Below are positions 50,701-59,348 of a stretch of 64,000 nt of DNA, one piece after another. This DNA is from Arundinibacter roseus (GTDB taxonomy: Bacteria; Bacteroidota; Bacteroidia; Cytophagales; Spirosomataceae), in assembly GCF_004348825.1 (NCBI RefSeq), contig NZ_SMJU01000001.1:434001-498000 (forward strand), in the 5' to 3' direction. Both the position numbers and the translations under genes were made by a program. A model generated the notes under the pieces. The model did no database searches and had not been told where the DNA came from. It saw only the letters and a list, made by a program, of their open reading frames with translations. Position 1 is the stretch's first letter, and every line of letters begins with the position of its first letter.

Positions 50701-50857
50701 CACTGTGCTACAGGCCCATCGCTCTGCCGGAACCAAACTTGTAGAAGCCCGCGCTGAGGCATGTCGTTCCTTAGGATATCTTATAGATGTTCAAATAGCT
50801 GACAATGTACCACATGGAACCATTATAACCATAAAATTCCAGGATCTGGATTCTTAA
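47753..50857 (+). CDS. Two-component sensor kinase with ligand-binding propeller (LytS class)
   Basis: 1034 residues. A signal peptide (ILCLLSIAVFLSIGDSFA) is followed by a periplasmic propeller of about 620 residues (SLFQDSRGYIWVGTKYGFNKFNG, DKLGHLWLPEGGG, DTHGTLWLATIRGGLMYLDS). A Y_Y_Y-type domain (FRSQYSYYVEGHSEQWSAW) and one membrane helix (YVPYYAAGLMLLLGSVAGWYLL) come next. A coiled coil leads to the LytS-type kinase region INPHFIYNVLNTMKNLV (His at about 828) and the ATPase with VENAINKGLFPL and VEDDGIGREAS. The ligand is unknown. A LytTR regulator follows four bases later, so the two form an operon. Confidence 0.92.
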   Translation: MIHLDMHRILCLLSIAVFLSIGDSFAQKYPIVQYTPKDGLSQSQVMSLFQDSRGYIWVGTKYGFNKFNGETFEQYPPDYKHFTTQIGAFAEDSKGHLYIQSDPGVLSYFDGKNFARIGAEWQMYHNLSIDDQDRIFCVNDEGTLYTVDADTLVAADWPSLENQKVKYIFYDKSSRSLIGHIDSVGLARISPQRYELIDPIFETRNKSFDEKSFLWKYAPNDQSVIEELSSGQYTFYVQVNGKEWLPFLRTKGNRCEVLRKVPFDWIFGFQSQTYLLESNTSNFISLFPAVLNDNQSVLYTPQGAWFGTEKGLVHVLLNGFRYFPENEVPYAWSVVEDAKKDIWIASYGYPLQRYNGQRLHPVKGYQEVMRQEMWKAQKFISRHSVHYMWYYQALRDKLGHLWLPEGGGVLWHDGKKFEFITRSIPAISAPTSIAFCLLEDPDRNLVLQGSQTAVHIFENRPPFRSRSLTPKEGMNVEGYVLSMALEKPGVYWFGGCNMISRYDDNIKQWKEYSAENQKYTGSCTGAMSFDTHGTLWLATIRGGLMYLDSRRDSTRTLPSGVPELEGNTFINSVALLDDDHLLIGAMYNLYVLDLKAWYESRKVVLKSYNHRNGFMGIETGQNGIYKDSQGKMWVTSGTVLSVIDPKKLNLKPQLSQTYITKLNRQPVPFVQFARDSVFQLPFGTNTFRVDFESVGGDKPFRSQYSYYVEGHSEQWSAWQKEPFVTLSNLPSGTYKLLVKSRMGSSDGSDSPAAALRFGVKVWPWKSPYVPYYAAGLMLLLGSVAGWYLLRQQKQLLQEQQRSMEQEQKNTQQTYDLKLLELQTAQAQINPHFIYNVLNTMKNLVYEGKIRLMIDSIVNLGDLMRSYLSASMSLDGTRQSLAESLITLEQEIKLLKMYIEFEQLVYPNRFHVLFEVSEELPVDYIQVPPMIIQPFVENAINKGLFPLTGNGTLTVRFWQETDETLVCQVEDDGIGREASRQMQATVLQAHRSAGTKLVEARAEACRSLGYLIDVQIADNVPHGTIITIKFQDLDS

Positions 50858-50861
50858 ACCA

Positions 50862-51650
50862 ATGAAAAAACTCCGTACCATTGTAGCCGATGACAGTGAA
50901 CCGCAACTCAAAACGCTCTGCCATGAACTGGAAGAGTTCTGCCCGCAAGTGCAGATTGTTGCCAAAACGCTCACCCTTAGCGCCACCTACGAAGCCATCA
51001 AAACTTTTGAGCCCGATTTGCTGGTACTTGATGTAGAGTTTCATGCCGAAAGCGGAACGGCCTTTAATCTCATCGAGAGGTTACAAATCGAAGGCGACAT
51101 TCAGTTCCTGCTTATATTTGTTTCGGGTCATGCGCGCGAAAAAAACTATGCAACCCTTGCTGCCGACTATTCGGCGTTACAATGCCTCCAAAAACCCGTA
51201 AGCCCACAGAAGCTTCAGAAAGCTGTTGAACTGGCAGAGGCGTGGTTTGGCTATCAGGGAAATCAGGAGGTTTACAATCAGCAAATCAAATCGATGATGG
51301 ATTTGCTTCGAACCAAAGATTTCAGGAAGCCCTTTTTTATTAAAAGTATACGAAATCAGTGGATAAGCCTTGATCCGGAAGAAGTGCTCTATCTTGAATC
51401 TGACGGCAAACAGACCATTTTTTTCCTGACTCAGGATCGCAAAGCGATAGGCATGGAGTCGATTGGGGACTATGAATACCTCACCGAAAACTACTCCTTC
51501 GTTCGCATACATCAGAGCTATATCGTCAATCTTGACAACGTAAGCCTGTTTCATTCGCAGGAAAGATATTTGAAAATGAAGAACGGGAAAATTATCAATA
51601 CTTCCCGTTCGGGCGCTTCCTTACTACGTGTCCGCTTCTCGCAGCGATGA
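50862..51650 (+). CDS. LytTR-type response regulator
   Basis: 262 residues. The receiver domain has the acidic patch in RTIVADDSEPQ and the phospho-acceptor in LLVLDVEFH; Lys lies in LQKPVSPQKL. The LytTR DNA-binding domain spans about 155-260: FIKSIRNQWISLDPEEVLYLESDGKQT, MESIGDYEYL, SFVRIHQSYIVNLDNV. It is the partner of the propeller kinase just upstream (four-base gap). LytTR proteins bind paired direct repeats upstream of target genes, which I cannot place here. Confidence 0.93.
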   Translation: MKKLRTIVADDSEPQLKTLCHELEEFCPQVQIVAKTLTLSATYEAIKTFEPDLLVLDVEFHAESGTAFNLIERLQIEGDIQFLLIFVSGHAREKNYATLAADYSALQCLQKPVSPQKLQKAVELAEAWFGYQGNQEVYNQQIKSMMDLLRTKDFRKPFFIKSIRNQWISLDPEEVLYLESDGKQTIFFLTQDRKAIGMESIGDYEYLTENYSFVRIHQSYIVNLDNVSLFHSQERYLKMKNGKIINTSRSGASLLRVRFSQR

Positions 51651-52187
51651 GTCTAATCCAAAAAATGACCAAATATTCCAAAAAACTACCACTTATGCCG
51701 GAGACTCAGGAAAAGTAACAGGAAAAAACTAAACTTGTGTTTGTGAGTATATTTTGTCCTTTACACACAGGATGATAACCTCATAAACTTTCTAACTTGC
51801 TACCTTTCAGCTGCATGCGAAGTAGCAAATAAACTCACGTTATGAAAAAGGAATACCTCTGACTGACTCAAAATAATGAGCCGGAAAGGCATCTATGTTG
51901 CACCCTTAATTGACGTCCACTGCGCAGAAAACAGTTAGCATAGAAAGAGAATATTCCGAATAGCTATACACATTTATAATTAGACTCTGACCGCATTTCT
52001 ATTTATAGTAAAAAAAATAATTTTTTTTACTATAAAACATGTGATTCAAATTAATAATAAACGATAATAAAAGCAATATCTAGTACTTTAATTCCTGATT
52101 ATTTAGTTATAAAATATTAGGCATTAAATACTTGTAAAATCTTGAACCAAATAAACAATTATTACCATAACAAATACCCCCCGAACT
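51651..52187. other. AT-rich gene-free stretch with a long palindrome
   Basis: 537 bases without a convincing gene; the only ATG frame near 51842 is five codons. It contains a 35-base inverted repeat at 52002-52036 (17-base arms, TTTATAGTA... with one central base) made mainly of A and T. G+C drops from here into the lipoprotein genes downstream. The region probably holds their promoter, but no exact TAnnTTTG box was picked out. Confidence 0.5.
52002..52036. repeat. 35-bp AT-rich inverted repeat
   Basis: Arms 52002-52018 and 52020-52036 are exact reverse complements with one base at 52019. The core is A8/T8, so it would make a stem but weak termination. It could be an operator, an old element end, or a terminator for the region upstream. 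Confidence 0.55.
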
Positions 52188-53186
52188 ATGAAATCGTTAC
52201 CAAAATTATTAAGTGGATTTTTTTTACTAAGCACAGTTGTAATAGAAGGCTGTAAAACAGCAGCACCCATCCTTACACTCCCAACAGCACCTGGAACTAC
52301 ATCTAATGCTGAAAGTTTAACGCGAGAAACAAATGAACCTAGTCAGGAATTTTATCCAAAAGTGAGTCCTGATGGAAAATACCTATTATACTTTGCCGCA
52401 GAAACAGAGAGAGTTGAGGTTCAAAGTAATCCAAATAGTGGTTATTTTACAAAGCTATTTGAACAATCAACAGCTCCATCAAAAGTAAAAGCATCAGGCA
52501 CTATTGTAAAGAAAGAAATTGGCTCACAAATAAGAAGTCCTTTGATTCAGGATGCCAAGGATGCTATATGGTTGCCCGATGGATCCGGAGTTATTTTTTC
52601 GTACAGGAAACCAGCCCAACCTGTTATTGTAAAGACAAATATTAATGGAGTAGGCTTGAACTATGTTTCACAGGGTGCAATGGGTTCAAATGATTCAGAG
52701 CCAAATGTAACAAAGGATGGCAGTAAAGTGATATTTAATACTTTGGTGGGAAGTAGTAAAATGATATGTTCAATGAGTATAAATGGAGGAAGTTTTACCG
52801 TCCTGACAGAAGGTGAACACGTCTCGATAAATCCACTCAATAGTGACCAGATTATCTATAATCTAACAGTAAATGGAAGAACTCAAATATTTACAATGAA
52901 CTTAAGGTCTGGCCAAAAAACACAGTTAACATCGGGAGAATTTGATTGTCGTGATGGGGCATTTTCAAATGATGGTAACTGGCTGGCATACAGTTCGAAC
53001 CAGGAAAGTCCAAATACAAATAAATATCATATTTATATGATGAAAACGGATGGAACGGATGTGAGACAACTTACACAGGGAAGTACAAATGAAGGTGACC
53101 CCTGTTGGAGTCCAGATAATTGGGTTTTCTTCTATTCAAATGCTGCCAGTAATTATAACATCTGGAAGGTCAAGCCAAGGTTTTAA
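52188..53186 (+). CDS. TolB/PD40-type beta-propeller lipoprotein
   Basis: 332 residues. The lipoprotein signal ends VIEGC with a lipidated Cys. The mature chain has PD40-like strand repeats: EFYPKVSPDGKYLLYFA, AIWLPDGSGVIFSYR, SEPNVTKDGSKVIFNT, RDGAFSNDGNWLAYSS and GDPCWSPDNWVFFYS. This is the WD40-like TolB fold. It is exported and probably outer-membrane attached. No enzyme motif is visible. Low G+C and a terminator after it set it apart from the core genes. Confidence 0.8.
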   Translation: MKSLPKLLSGFFLLSTVVIEGCKTAAPILTLPTAPGTTSNAESLTRETNEPSQEFYPKVSPDGKYLLYFAAETERVEVQSNPNSGYFTKLFEQSTAPSKVKASGTIVKKEIGSQIRSPLIQDAKDAIWLPDGSGVIFSYRKPAQPVIVKTNINGVGLNYVSQGAMGSNDSEPNVTKDGSKVIFNTLVGSSKMICSMSINGGSFTVLTEGEHVSINPLNSDQIIYNLTVNGRTQIFTMNLRSGQKTQLTSGEFDCRDGAFSNDGNWLAYSSNQESPNTNKYHIYMMKTDGTDVRQLTQGSTNEGDPCWSPDNWVFFYSNAASNYNIWKVKPRF

Positions 53187-53194
53187 AATTCACC

Positions 53195-53230
53195 AAGCTG
53201 GAGAAGATATAGATTCTCCAGCTTAATTTT
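53195..53230 (+). terminator. Terminator after the PD40 lipoprotein
   Basis: AAGCTGGAGAA (53195-53205) pairs with TTCTCCAGCTT (53214-53224) over an eight-base loop, followed by AATTTT. Confidence 0.75.
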
Positions 53231-53260
53231 ATTTATGACTAAATTTAACTGGTATTACTT

Positions 53261-54385
53261 ATGATCTTTCGAGAGGTATGTTTTCCAAAATTAATATCTT
53301 TATTAATTATAATTATTTTCAATAATGCTTGTAATCAAGGAACGACAGATAATCTAATACCTAATGATAAGTTTCTTATTAATGAAGACCCAAACGGATA
53401 CTCTCTATACGGATTTGGGGAAAATCAAGTCAACGAGTTTGGAAATACAACTTTAGGGTTTTTCAATAAATCTAAATTCCTAACTTCTAATGTAATAAAA
53501 GTACTTACTTATGGCAATTCGACAGCGATAATAAAATCTGATAGTAGCTTTTGGATTTCTGAAAATGCTGAATTTAAAAAACTTATTGAAAAGGTTAAAG
53601 ATGCAGCTATCAGCTCAACTAATATTTATTTCATAGATATCCAAAATAAGCTATATGGACTAGGATCAAATAGTAGGGGGCAGCTAGGCAGGGATAATTA
53701 TGGAGGTAATTTTTCTAACCCAAAATATATAGATTCAGATGTAATTTCCGTTTCAGCTGGACTAGATTATCTCATGTATATTAAAGATGATTTTACATTA
53801 TGGGGTCTTGGAGATAATTTTGGTAATCAAATTCACCCGGAATTTGTTGCAGATTTTATCTACCCTCAAAAGGTTATGGAAAATATTAAGAAAGTTCGTT
53901 GTAGTAATTACCTTACATTATTCCTAGATAAGAACAATAATATGTATGGAGTGGGAGATAATTATAATAATAGGTTTGGGATTAAAGATATGAAAGATAA
54001 TAGTTCAATTAAGGAGCCATTTTTGATTAAAGGTGATATTAATAATTTTGCCATTGGAGACGGATTTTTATTGTTTGTAGATAATAAGGGAATATTATAT
54101 GGATGTGGAATAAACAGTCATGGGCAACTAAACTCAAAACCTAGTGAACACTACTACAGAGAACCAATAAGTCCTAAAATAATAACTGAAAATGTTGCAA
54201 ATATTGCAGCAGGTAATTCTCATTCTCTTGTATTAAAAAAGGATGGTTCATTATGGTCATGTGGAAAAAATTCAAGTGGACAACTAGGAGATGGCACTTT
54301 TTTTCAAAGCAATAAATTGATCAGAATTGATTCAAAAGTGAAAAATATATTTTCTTCATCTGAGCATAGTCTCATTTTAAAATAA
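53261..54385 (+). CDS. RCC1-repeat lipoprotein
   Basis: 374 residues. The signal ends NNACN with a candidate lipidated Cys. At least five RCC1-type blades follow: LYGLGSNSRGQLGRDNYGG, VSAGLDYLMYIKDDFTLWGLGDN, LYGCGINSHGQL, IAAGNSHSLVLKKDGSLWSCG and NSSGQLGDGT. RCC1 propellers in bacteria are secreted and usually bind a partner. The gene is strongly AT-rich, which suggests it was acquired with its neighbours. It is followed after four bases by a small lipoprotein gene. Confidence 0.82.
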   Translation: MIFREVCFPKLISLLIIIIFNNACNQGTTDNLIPNDKFLINEDPNGYSLYGFGENQVNEFGNTTLGFFNKSKFLTSNVIKVLTYGNSTAIIKSDSSFWISENAEFKKLIEKVKDAAISSTNIYFIDIQNKLYGLGSNSRGQLGRDNYGGNFSNPKYIDSDVISVSAGLDYLMYIKDDFTLWGLGDNFGNQIHPEFVADFIYPQKVMENIKKVRCSNYLTLFLDKNNNMYGVGDNYNNRFGIKDMKDNSSIKEPFLIKGDINNFAIGDGFLLFVDNKGILYGCGINSHGQLNSKPSEHYYREPISPKIITENVANIAAGNSHSLVLKKDGSLWSCGKNSSGQLGDGTFFQSNKLIRIDSKVKNIFSSSEHSLILK

Positions 54386-54389
54386 AGAG

Positions 54390-54899
54390 ATGAAATCACT
54401 AAAACTATTTCTGTTTATAATTTTGGGAATAACAATTATATCATGTTCAAAGCTGAATGATATAACTCCCAAAAATTTTATCAAAATAGATAAAGACACA
54501 TATAGAGTCAAGACCGGTCTGTTTGAAGATTTTGGATATGATTCTAAGTATAAAGAGTATAATATGGAATTTGCTCTATCAAGTTTAAACCTTAGTGAGA
54601 TTAATAGTTGTAATGGTGATTGTGATGCAGCAGTTATTTCCTTGGATGTATATGGAGATAGTAAGATTTTATCAAATGCTATTTATGAAATCGATGGTTT
54701 AAATCAAAAATATGCAACGGTTATAGTAGAATCTGTCAAGAGAGGTCGTGGATCTCACGACTTTAGAGTTACATCTGGTACTGTTGAGATAATAGGAAAT
54801 TCTATTCCCGATTTAACAATTAAAATTAACGGTTTGGGAATGAAGGGAGAGATGATATCAGCAGTATACAAAGGGAATTTCATAAAGGCGGAATTATAG
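54390..54899 (+). CDS. Small hypothetical lipoprotein
   Basis: 169 residues with a lipoprotein signal ending IISCS. The mature part is strand-rich (YRVKTGLFEDFGYD, EYNMEFALSSLNL, TIKINGLGMKGEMISAVYKGNF), probably one beta-sandwich. I do not recognise a family beyond resemblance to other small surface lipoproteins of the phylum. It is four bases after the RCC1 gene and shares its low G+C, so they are probably cotranscribed. Confidence 0.7.
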   Translation: MKSLKLFLFIILGITIISCSKLNDITPKNFIKIDKDTYRVKTGLFEDFGYDSKYKEYNMEFALSSLNLSEINSCNGDCDAAVISLDVYGDSKILSNAIYEIDGLNQKYATVIVESVKRGRGSHDFRVTSGTVEIIGNSIPDLTIKINGLGMKGEMISAVYKGNFIKAEL

Positions 54900-54941
54900 T
54901 TTTGATTCAATTTTTTCATCATCCTGTGGTAGATATTTATT

Positions 54942-57461
54942 ATGAGAAATCTGCTTTTCTTATTCTTGGCACTCGCTCTCACACCAGCATTTTCCCAAAC
55001 GCCTGGCTGGCAAAGCTTCGCCTTGAATGCTCCCGCCGGTGATCTGGTCGATTTTGATTTTGATAAGGATGGGAAAATATGGCTCATAAGTCGAAGAGGT
55101 ACAGGTGGTTTAATGATGTTTGATGGCAAGAAAGTGACCCAATACTCCATTACTGATCAAGCCCTTAGAAATGAAAATTTTAGATCCATAGCCGTGGACG
55201 ATGCGGGTAATAAATGGATAACTACTTATGACAAATTATTACAGTTTGATGCCAAAAATACCTTGTTTGTTAATTACATCACTTTTACTAGTACTGCAAA
55301 GAACCTAGGATTGACTTCTGCTGAAAGTAGTAATGGAATTACCTGGGTACATGACAGTAACTCAGGAGGTTTGCTTCGCATTGAGAAAGGCGTGATTGTC
55401 AGGCATTCCTATCAGAGTATTATTGAAAAGATAAAAAGCAAGGCAAATATTTCTCAAAATGGAGATATCGAATTAGTGTTATTGCGAGAAAATCCAACAT
55501 TAAAACTTGATAAAGCAGGAAGAATTTTCTTAACGTTTGCTGAATGGCGAAGTACTGGATTTTGTTTTTATGATGGCAAAGACATCACAATTATTCAGCA
55601 AACGGATGAAGAAAAATTAGGTAATCTATTGAATGCGTCCTATAATGCCGCACTTACTCAGGGTAAAGCTGATACCGTTTTTTTAAGGTCTGAGGGTGGG
55701 GCAAGGGTATATTTTGGCGAACTTACCAGAGAGAGTATATTCGATCAAAGCGGTTGTGTGTGGACTGCGGGTAGTGGCAACAGGCCACTGCTGTTACACC
55801 TTTGCTCAGGCTCATCCAAACTCTACTCATCCCTCATTAAGAACTTCCCCTCTCACCGCTTATTTGAAGAATATAGAGAAGATAGGCCCACTAGCTTTCT
55901 AATAGATGGAAAGAACCGTCCGCTTGTTTTTTATGGAGGAAAACTTGCGCACCTGGTCGATCAAAAATGGCACGTCTTCGACAGTTCCAATAGCCCCATA
56001 CCTGACCAGTATTCAATTATCAAAAAGAAAATTGCACCCGATGGTAGCTTATGGATGTTGTCTTCCAATACCTTGACAAGGTATTCTACCACGGAACAAC
56101 CCGATTATCTACTTAACGTATCACCCGATCTGATAAATCCAATTCCGAGAACAGGCGGAACCTATGTACTTACGGTAAAATCCAATGTAAGTTGGAAAGT
56201 TTCTTTTGAAGGATACTTAAATGCAAAGGTAAGCCCCACCGAGGGAAAAGGCGATGGCAAAATAACGGTTACAATTGATCCTCGCGCGAGCATACTTGAA
56301 CAGCGCTTTCCAGTAGAATTCGGAATGGTGTCTATTATAGGACAAGGCCAAATCGCCGAAACTGTTCTCCGCATGACCAATCAGGCCCCGGCGATTTTTG
56401 TCACTTCCAGCATTCCCTCGCCCGTACCCGATGCAGGAGGAACCTACAATATAGCCGTCTCCTCTCAAACCAATTGGGAGAGCAGTAGTGCGGATAATTG
56501 GATTACGCTTGACACCAAGAGCGGAACCGGCAATAAGTCCATTGAAGTAAAAGTAGCTGATAACCCCACGTCAGTCGAGCGCACAGGTAAGATTACCGTT
56601 AGTGCCAAAGGTGAAACAAAGGACCTGCTTGTGACCCAATCAGGTAAGCAATTCAAAATATCGTTTTCAGCAACTACCATTCCTAACCCCGTACCAGAGC
56701 TGGGCGGTACGTATAGGCTGGATGTTGCGGCGAATACTCCCTGGGAAATTGTAAGTTCAGATAGTTGGCTGGTACTGGATACGAAAAGCGGGACGGGCAA
56801 CAAGCCTATTGAGGTGAAAGTAGCTGTTAACCCAACCTTTACAGATCGAACGGCAAAAATTACGTTAACCTCCAAATATGATGTCAGGATAGTAAATATA
56901 AGGCAGTTAGGAAAAGTTGCCACTATTGATTTTTTTGGAAATATACCCAGGCCTTTTCCAGGTGAGGGTGGGAAGTACGAGATAATAGTAGATGCCAATA
57001 GCGACTGGAAGGTAACGACCCTATCCAACTGGATGAAGTTCACGCCTATGTCTGGCCCGAGCGGTAAAACTACGGTAAGCCTGGAAATCCTTATGAACCC
57101 CAGTACAACCCAAAGCCGGAAGGGTGGATTTGGAGTCACTCCTACTGGCGCAATGGGGGAGACATTTGTGACCCTGGAACAAGGAAAACTCATTGTCACG
57201 GCCCTCGAACCGGATGCTGCCAACGAGCGGTACAAGGTTTATCCAAATCCGGTCGGTAATGAGTTGACGATAGAAATCAACACCCTACGTCCTGATATTC
57301 GGTGGAACATTTACGACATGAACGGGCAGGCTGTGCAGTCAGGTTCGGTAGAAAGTACTAAGACCACTATTAATACCCAAAAACTTCCGGCTGGAGCCTA
57401 TGTGCTATCTATGAGCCATGAGAATGAGATAATGCGGAGCGTGCGGGTAGTGAAAGAGTGA
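54942..57461 (+). CDS. Secreted BACON-domain protein with type IX sorting domain
   Basis: 839 residues. The signal peptide ends PAFSQ. The first 390 residues look like a sensor-type propeller (DFDKDGKIWLISRRGTGGLMMFDG, VDDAGNKWITTYD). Four BACON-like domains follow at about 392, 486, 573 and 662, each opening with (P/S)xPxxGGxY and containing W and SGTGNK. The C-terminal 80 residues are a type IX sorting domain (YKVYPNPVGNELTIEI, YDMNGQAVQSG, LPAGAYVLSM), so the protein is exported by the type IX system. G+C is higher than in the three genes before it. A frame remnant follows the stop. Confidence 0.85.
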   Translation: MRNLLFLFLALALTPAFSQTPGWQSFALNAPAGDLVDFDFDKDGKIWLISRRGTGGLMMFDGKKVTQYSITDQALRNENFRSIAVDDAGNKWITTYDKLLQFDAKNTLFVNYITFTSTAKNLGLTSAESSNGITWVHDSNSGGLLRIEKGVIVRHSYQSIIEKIKSKANISQNGDIELVLLRENPTLKLDKAGRIFLTFAEWRSTGFCFYDGKDITIIQQTDEEKLGNLLNASYNAALTQGKADTVFLRSEGGARVYFGELTRESIFDQSGCVWTAGSGNRPLLLHLCSGSSKLYSSLIKNFPSHRLFEEYREDRPTSFLIDGKNRPLVFYGGKLAHLVDQKWHVFDSSNSPIPDQYSIIKKKIAPDGSLWMLSSNTLTRYSTTEQPDYLLNVSPDLINPIPRTGGTYVLTVKSNVSWKVSFEGYLNAKVSPTEGKGDGKITVTIDPRASILEQRFPVEFGMVSIIGQGQIAETVLRMTNQAPAIFVTSSIPSPVPDAGGTYNIAVSSQTNWESSSADNWITLDTKSGTGNKSIEVKVADNPTSVERTGKITVSAKGETKDLLVTQSGKQFKISFSATTIPNPVPELGGTYRLDVAANTPWEIVSSDSWLVLDTKSGTGNKPIEVKVAVNPTFTDRTAKITLTSKYDVRIVNIRQLGKVATIDFFGNIPRPFPGEGGKYEIIVDANSDWKVTTLSNWMKFTPMSGPSGKTTVSLEILMNPSTTQSRKGGFGVTPTGAMGETFVTLEQGKLIVTALEPDAANERYKVYPNPVGNELTIEINTLRPDIRWNIYDMNGQAVQSGSVESTKTTINTQKLPAGAYVLSMSHENEIMRSVRVVKE

Positions 57462-57860
57462 ACAAACGAAGCGGAATTTGAAGCCTATCGAAAACTCCCC
57501 TCCATAGAATTAGCCCCTTTGCTTGCTTACTATGATACACAGGGCTCTGCTTATTCAACCATAAAACTAAATGTAGAAGGAAGTGCAAAGAAGAAGCGAA
57601 TACTGACCAATCCCGGCAACCCATCCGCACATGATATTCTGGATATATCGCTTGTAGAACTACGGGACGATGAAGCACTCGTCAAAACGAAGGAATATTG
57701 GTACTTACGATGGTATGATATTGCCACGAAAGATTACATCAGCTACGTGTATAAAGAGACCAATGAACAAATTTATTTGCTCGTTTGGAAAAATGGACAT
57801 TGGCTCATCAAGTCAAATGCTTATCCTCCAAGCAGTGATAATGACACAGAGAATGAGTGA
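57462..57860 (+). pseudogene. N-terminally truncated gene fragment
   Basis: The frame is open directly after the TGA of the BACON gene and has no ATG; TTG 57519 is the only early start and would give 113 residues. The text (SIELAPLLAYYDTQGSAY, LVELRDDEALVKTKEYWYLRWYD, EQIYLLVWKNGHWLIKSNAYPP) resembles the end of larger Bacteroidota proteins, I believe including caspase-like ones. The missing N-terminus suggests a truncated gene. It ends in TGATG, overlapping the LytTR start, so if translated it would couple to that gene. Confidence 0.6.
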
Positions 57861-58342
57861 TGAAAGTAATTGCAAAACGTCTTGCAAAGTCTGCTAAACG
57901 TTTTGCTAAAGATATTCTGGCAAAAAAAAGAACCTTTGCTTATTCACTGACATACCCCCCCATCCCAATGCAATCATCAATATCCCCACAGTCAAAACAC
58001 CTAACTATCTATTCTCAAAAAACAGCATACTCGGCAGAGGGGTTGTTTCTTCCCTATCCACATGGCAAGGTTTGTGTGCCTTTGTCCAACATTTTGGTGA
58101 TTCAAAGTGAGCGAAATTACACTCGGTTGTATTTTCGGGATGGAACACAATTCCTCTATGCAGTCACACAAAAAAAGCTTTTGTCGAAGCTCCCCACAGC
58201 ACTCTTTGATAGAATACATCGGGGATATGCTGTCAATCGCATGCATATTTCCAGGATATGCCCTACCTGCGTACAACTCATCGACGGCTCAGTGTGGGCT
58301 ATTAGCCGACGAAGGAGAAAAACGCTGAATAACGAAGCCTAA
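57860..58342 (+). CDS. Stand-alone LytTR DNA-binding protein
   Basis: 160 residues from ATG 57860; a GTG just before it is in frame. The LytTR domain occupies the C-terminal 100 residues: VCVPLSNILVIQSERNYTRLYFRDG, then FDRIHRGYAVNRMHISRI and VWAISRRRRKTL. No receiver domain is present; the N-terminal 50 residues are basic and unassigned. Proteins like this act without phosphorylation or with another partner. The start overlaps the stop of the truncated fragment, so its expression may depend on it. Confidence 0.82.
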   Translation: MKVIAKRLAKSAKRFAKDILAKKRTFAYSLTYPPIPMQSSISPQSKHLTIYSQKTAYSAEGLFLPYPHGKVCVPLSNILVIQSERNYTRLYFRDGTQFLYAVTQKKLLSKLPTALFDRIHRGYAVNRMHISRICPTCVQLIDGSVWAISRRRRKTLNNEA

Positions 58343-58535
58343 ACATTGATTTTAGTTATATAAATTTCAAATTTTTCCCTATTCCCTTTATACCAGACTA
58401 CTGACTTTTATAACAATCACTAGTTTTTCTTTCATTTATCAGTTTTAATACGCTATTTTGTTGAAAAATTAGTGTTGTCATCCGTACCCATTTAGTTACA
58501 AGCTAACAACTAATCTTTAACAGAATCTCTATCGA

Positions 58536-59090
58536 GTGAAACGTCTACTGATTCTTGGCTCACTTTCGCTGCTTTTGCTCAATGCATTGGGATATTATCC
58601 CGTGTATCTCTGCATGCAGTTGAAAGCACAGTTTGAGATGAAGCAGCGCCTGGATTCTCGTGCTTTTGGTGAAGATGAGCTTTTTAGCATCAAAATCCCG
58701 CTTAATCTTCCCTATTGGACCGAAACCCGACAGGCCCCGGAGCGCATCGAAGGGCAGATTCGCTACAATAATGAGTACTACAAGCTATATCAGCAGGAAG
58801 TCATTGGCGATACTTTACTGGTTTTGGCCGTTAAGGATCATTCCGAAAAAGCGATTCTTGACTCGATGCACGAATGGGTAAAGATGACGATTTCGGGCCT
58901 GCCCGGTACCTCCCAAAAAGCCGCGGGCTGGGTGAGTCATTTGATTAAAGATTATTTTTCTTCTCAAAACCGTACGCACTTTTTCCTGTATGAATGGGTG
59001 GCTGATGCACCGCCGTCTGCCGAGCCTGTAACCCCTGTTTCTTCTGATTATTTTCTGATTCTGAGTCCACCTCCCGAATTCCAGGTCTAA
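58536..59090 (+). CDS. Hypothetical exported protein
   Basis: 184 residues from GTG 58536 (no ATG near). A hydrophobic N-terminal segment (LLILGSLSLLLLNALGYYPVYL) is either a signal or an anchor. The rest is mixed (FSIKIPLNLPYWTETRQAPERIEGQIRYNNEYYKLYQQEVIGDTLLVLAVKD) with a Pro-rich end. I do not recognise a family. It stands before a predicted outer-membrane barrel gene in the same direction; such pairs in this phylum are often linked to metal or efflux systems, but no such gene is present. Confidence 0.7.
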   Translation: MKRLLILGSLSLLLLNALGYYPVYLCMQLKAQFEMKQRLDSRAFGEDELFSIKIPLNLPYWTETRQAPERIEGQIRYNNEYYKLYQQEVIGDTLLVLAVKDHSEKAILDSMHEWVKMTISGLPGTSQKAAGWVSHLIKDYFSSQNRTHFFLYEWVADAPPSAEPVTPVSSDYFLILSPPPEFQV

Positions 59091-59348
59091 TCTTCGGATA
59101 TAGCCTTACTGCTGCGCCAATCCTCTTTGGAGGCTGGTTCATCCTGATTTTGTGTAAATTCCTATTTTTTTGAAAATAAGATTTTACTACTCAGTCCGGC
59201 TGTATCTGCATTTCTCCTTCTTTTTCCTGTTTGCTCAGACCAATCGCTTTTGTGGTTGGAGTAGCTGTTATTTCTATTTTCTGAAAAATAGAATATCCGT
59301 GCTGTGTGCGACAGATTTTATTCATCAGAATCATTTATGTCAGAACTC

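Noticed and set aside
57459-57860. Stop-codon readthrough joining the BACON protein and the fragment after it
   Set aside because: The type IX sorting domain must be C-terminal and ends at 57461, so an extension would spoil export; the shared frame is probably chance.
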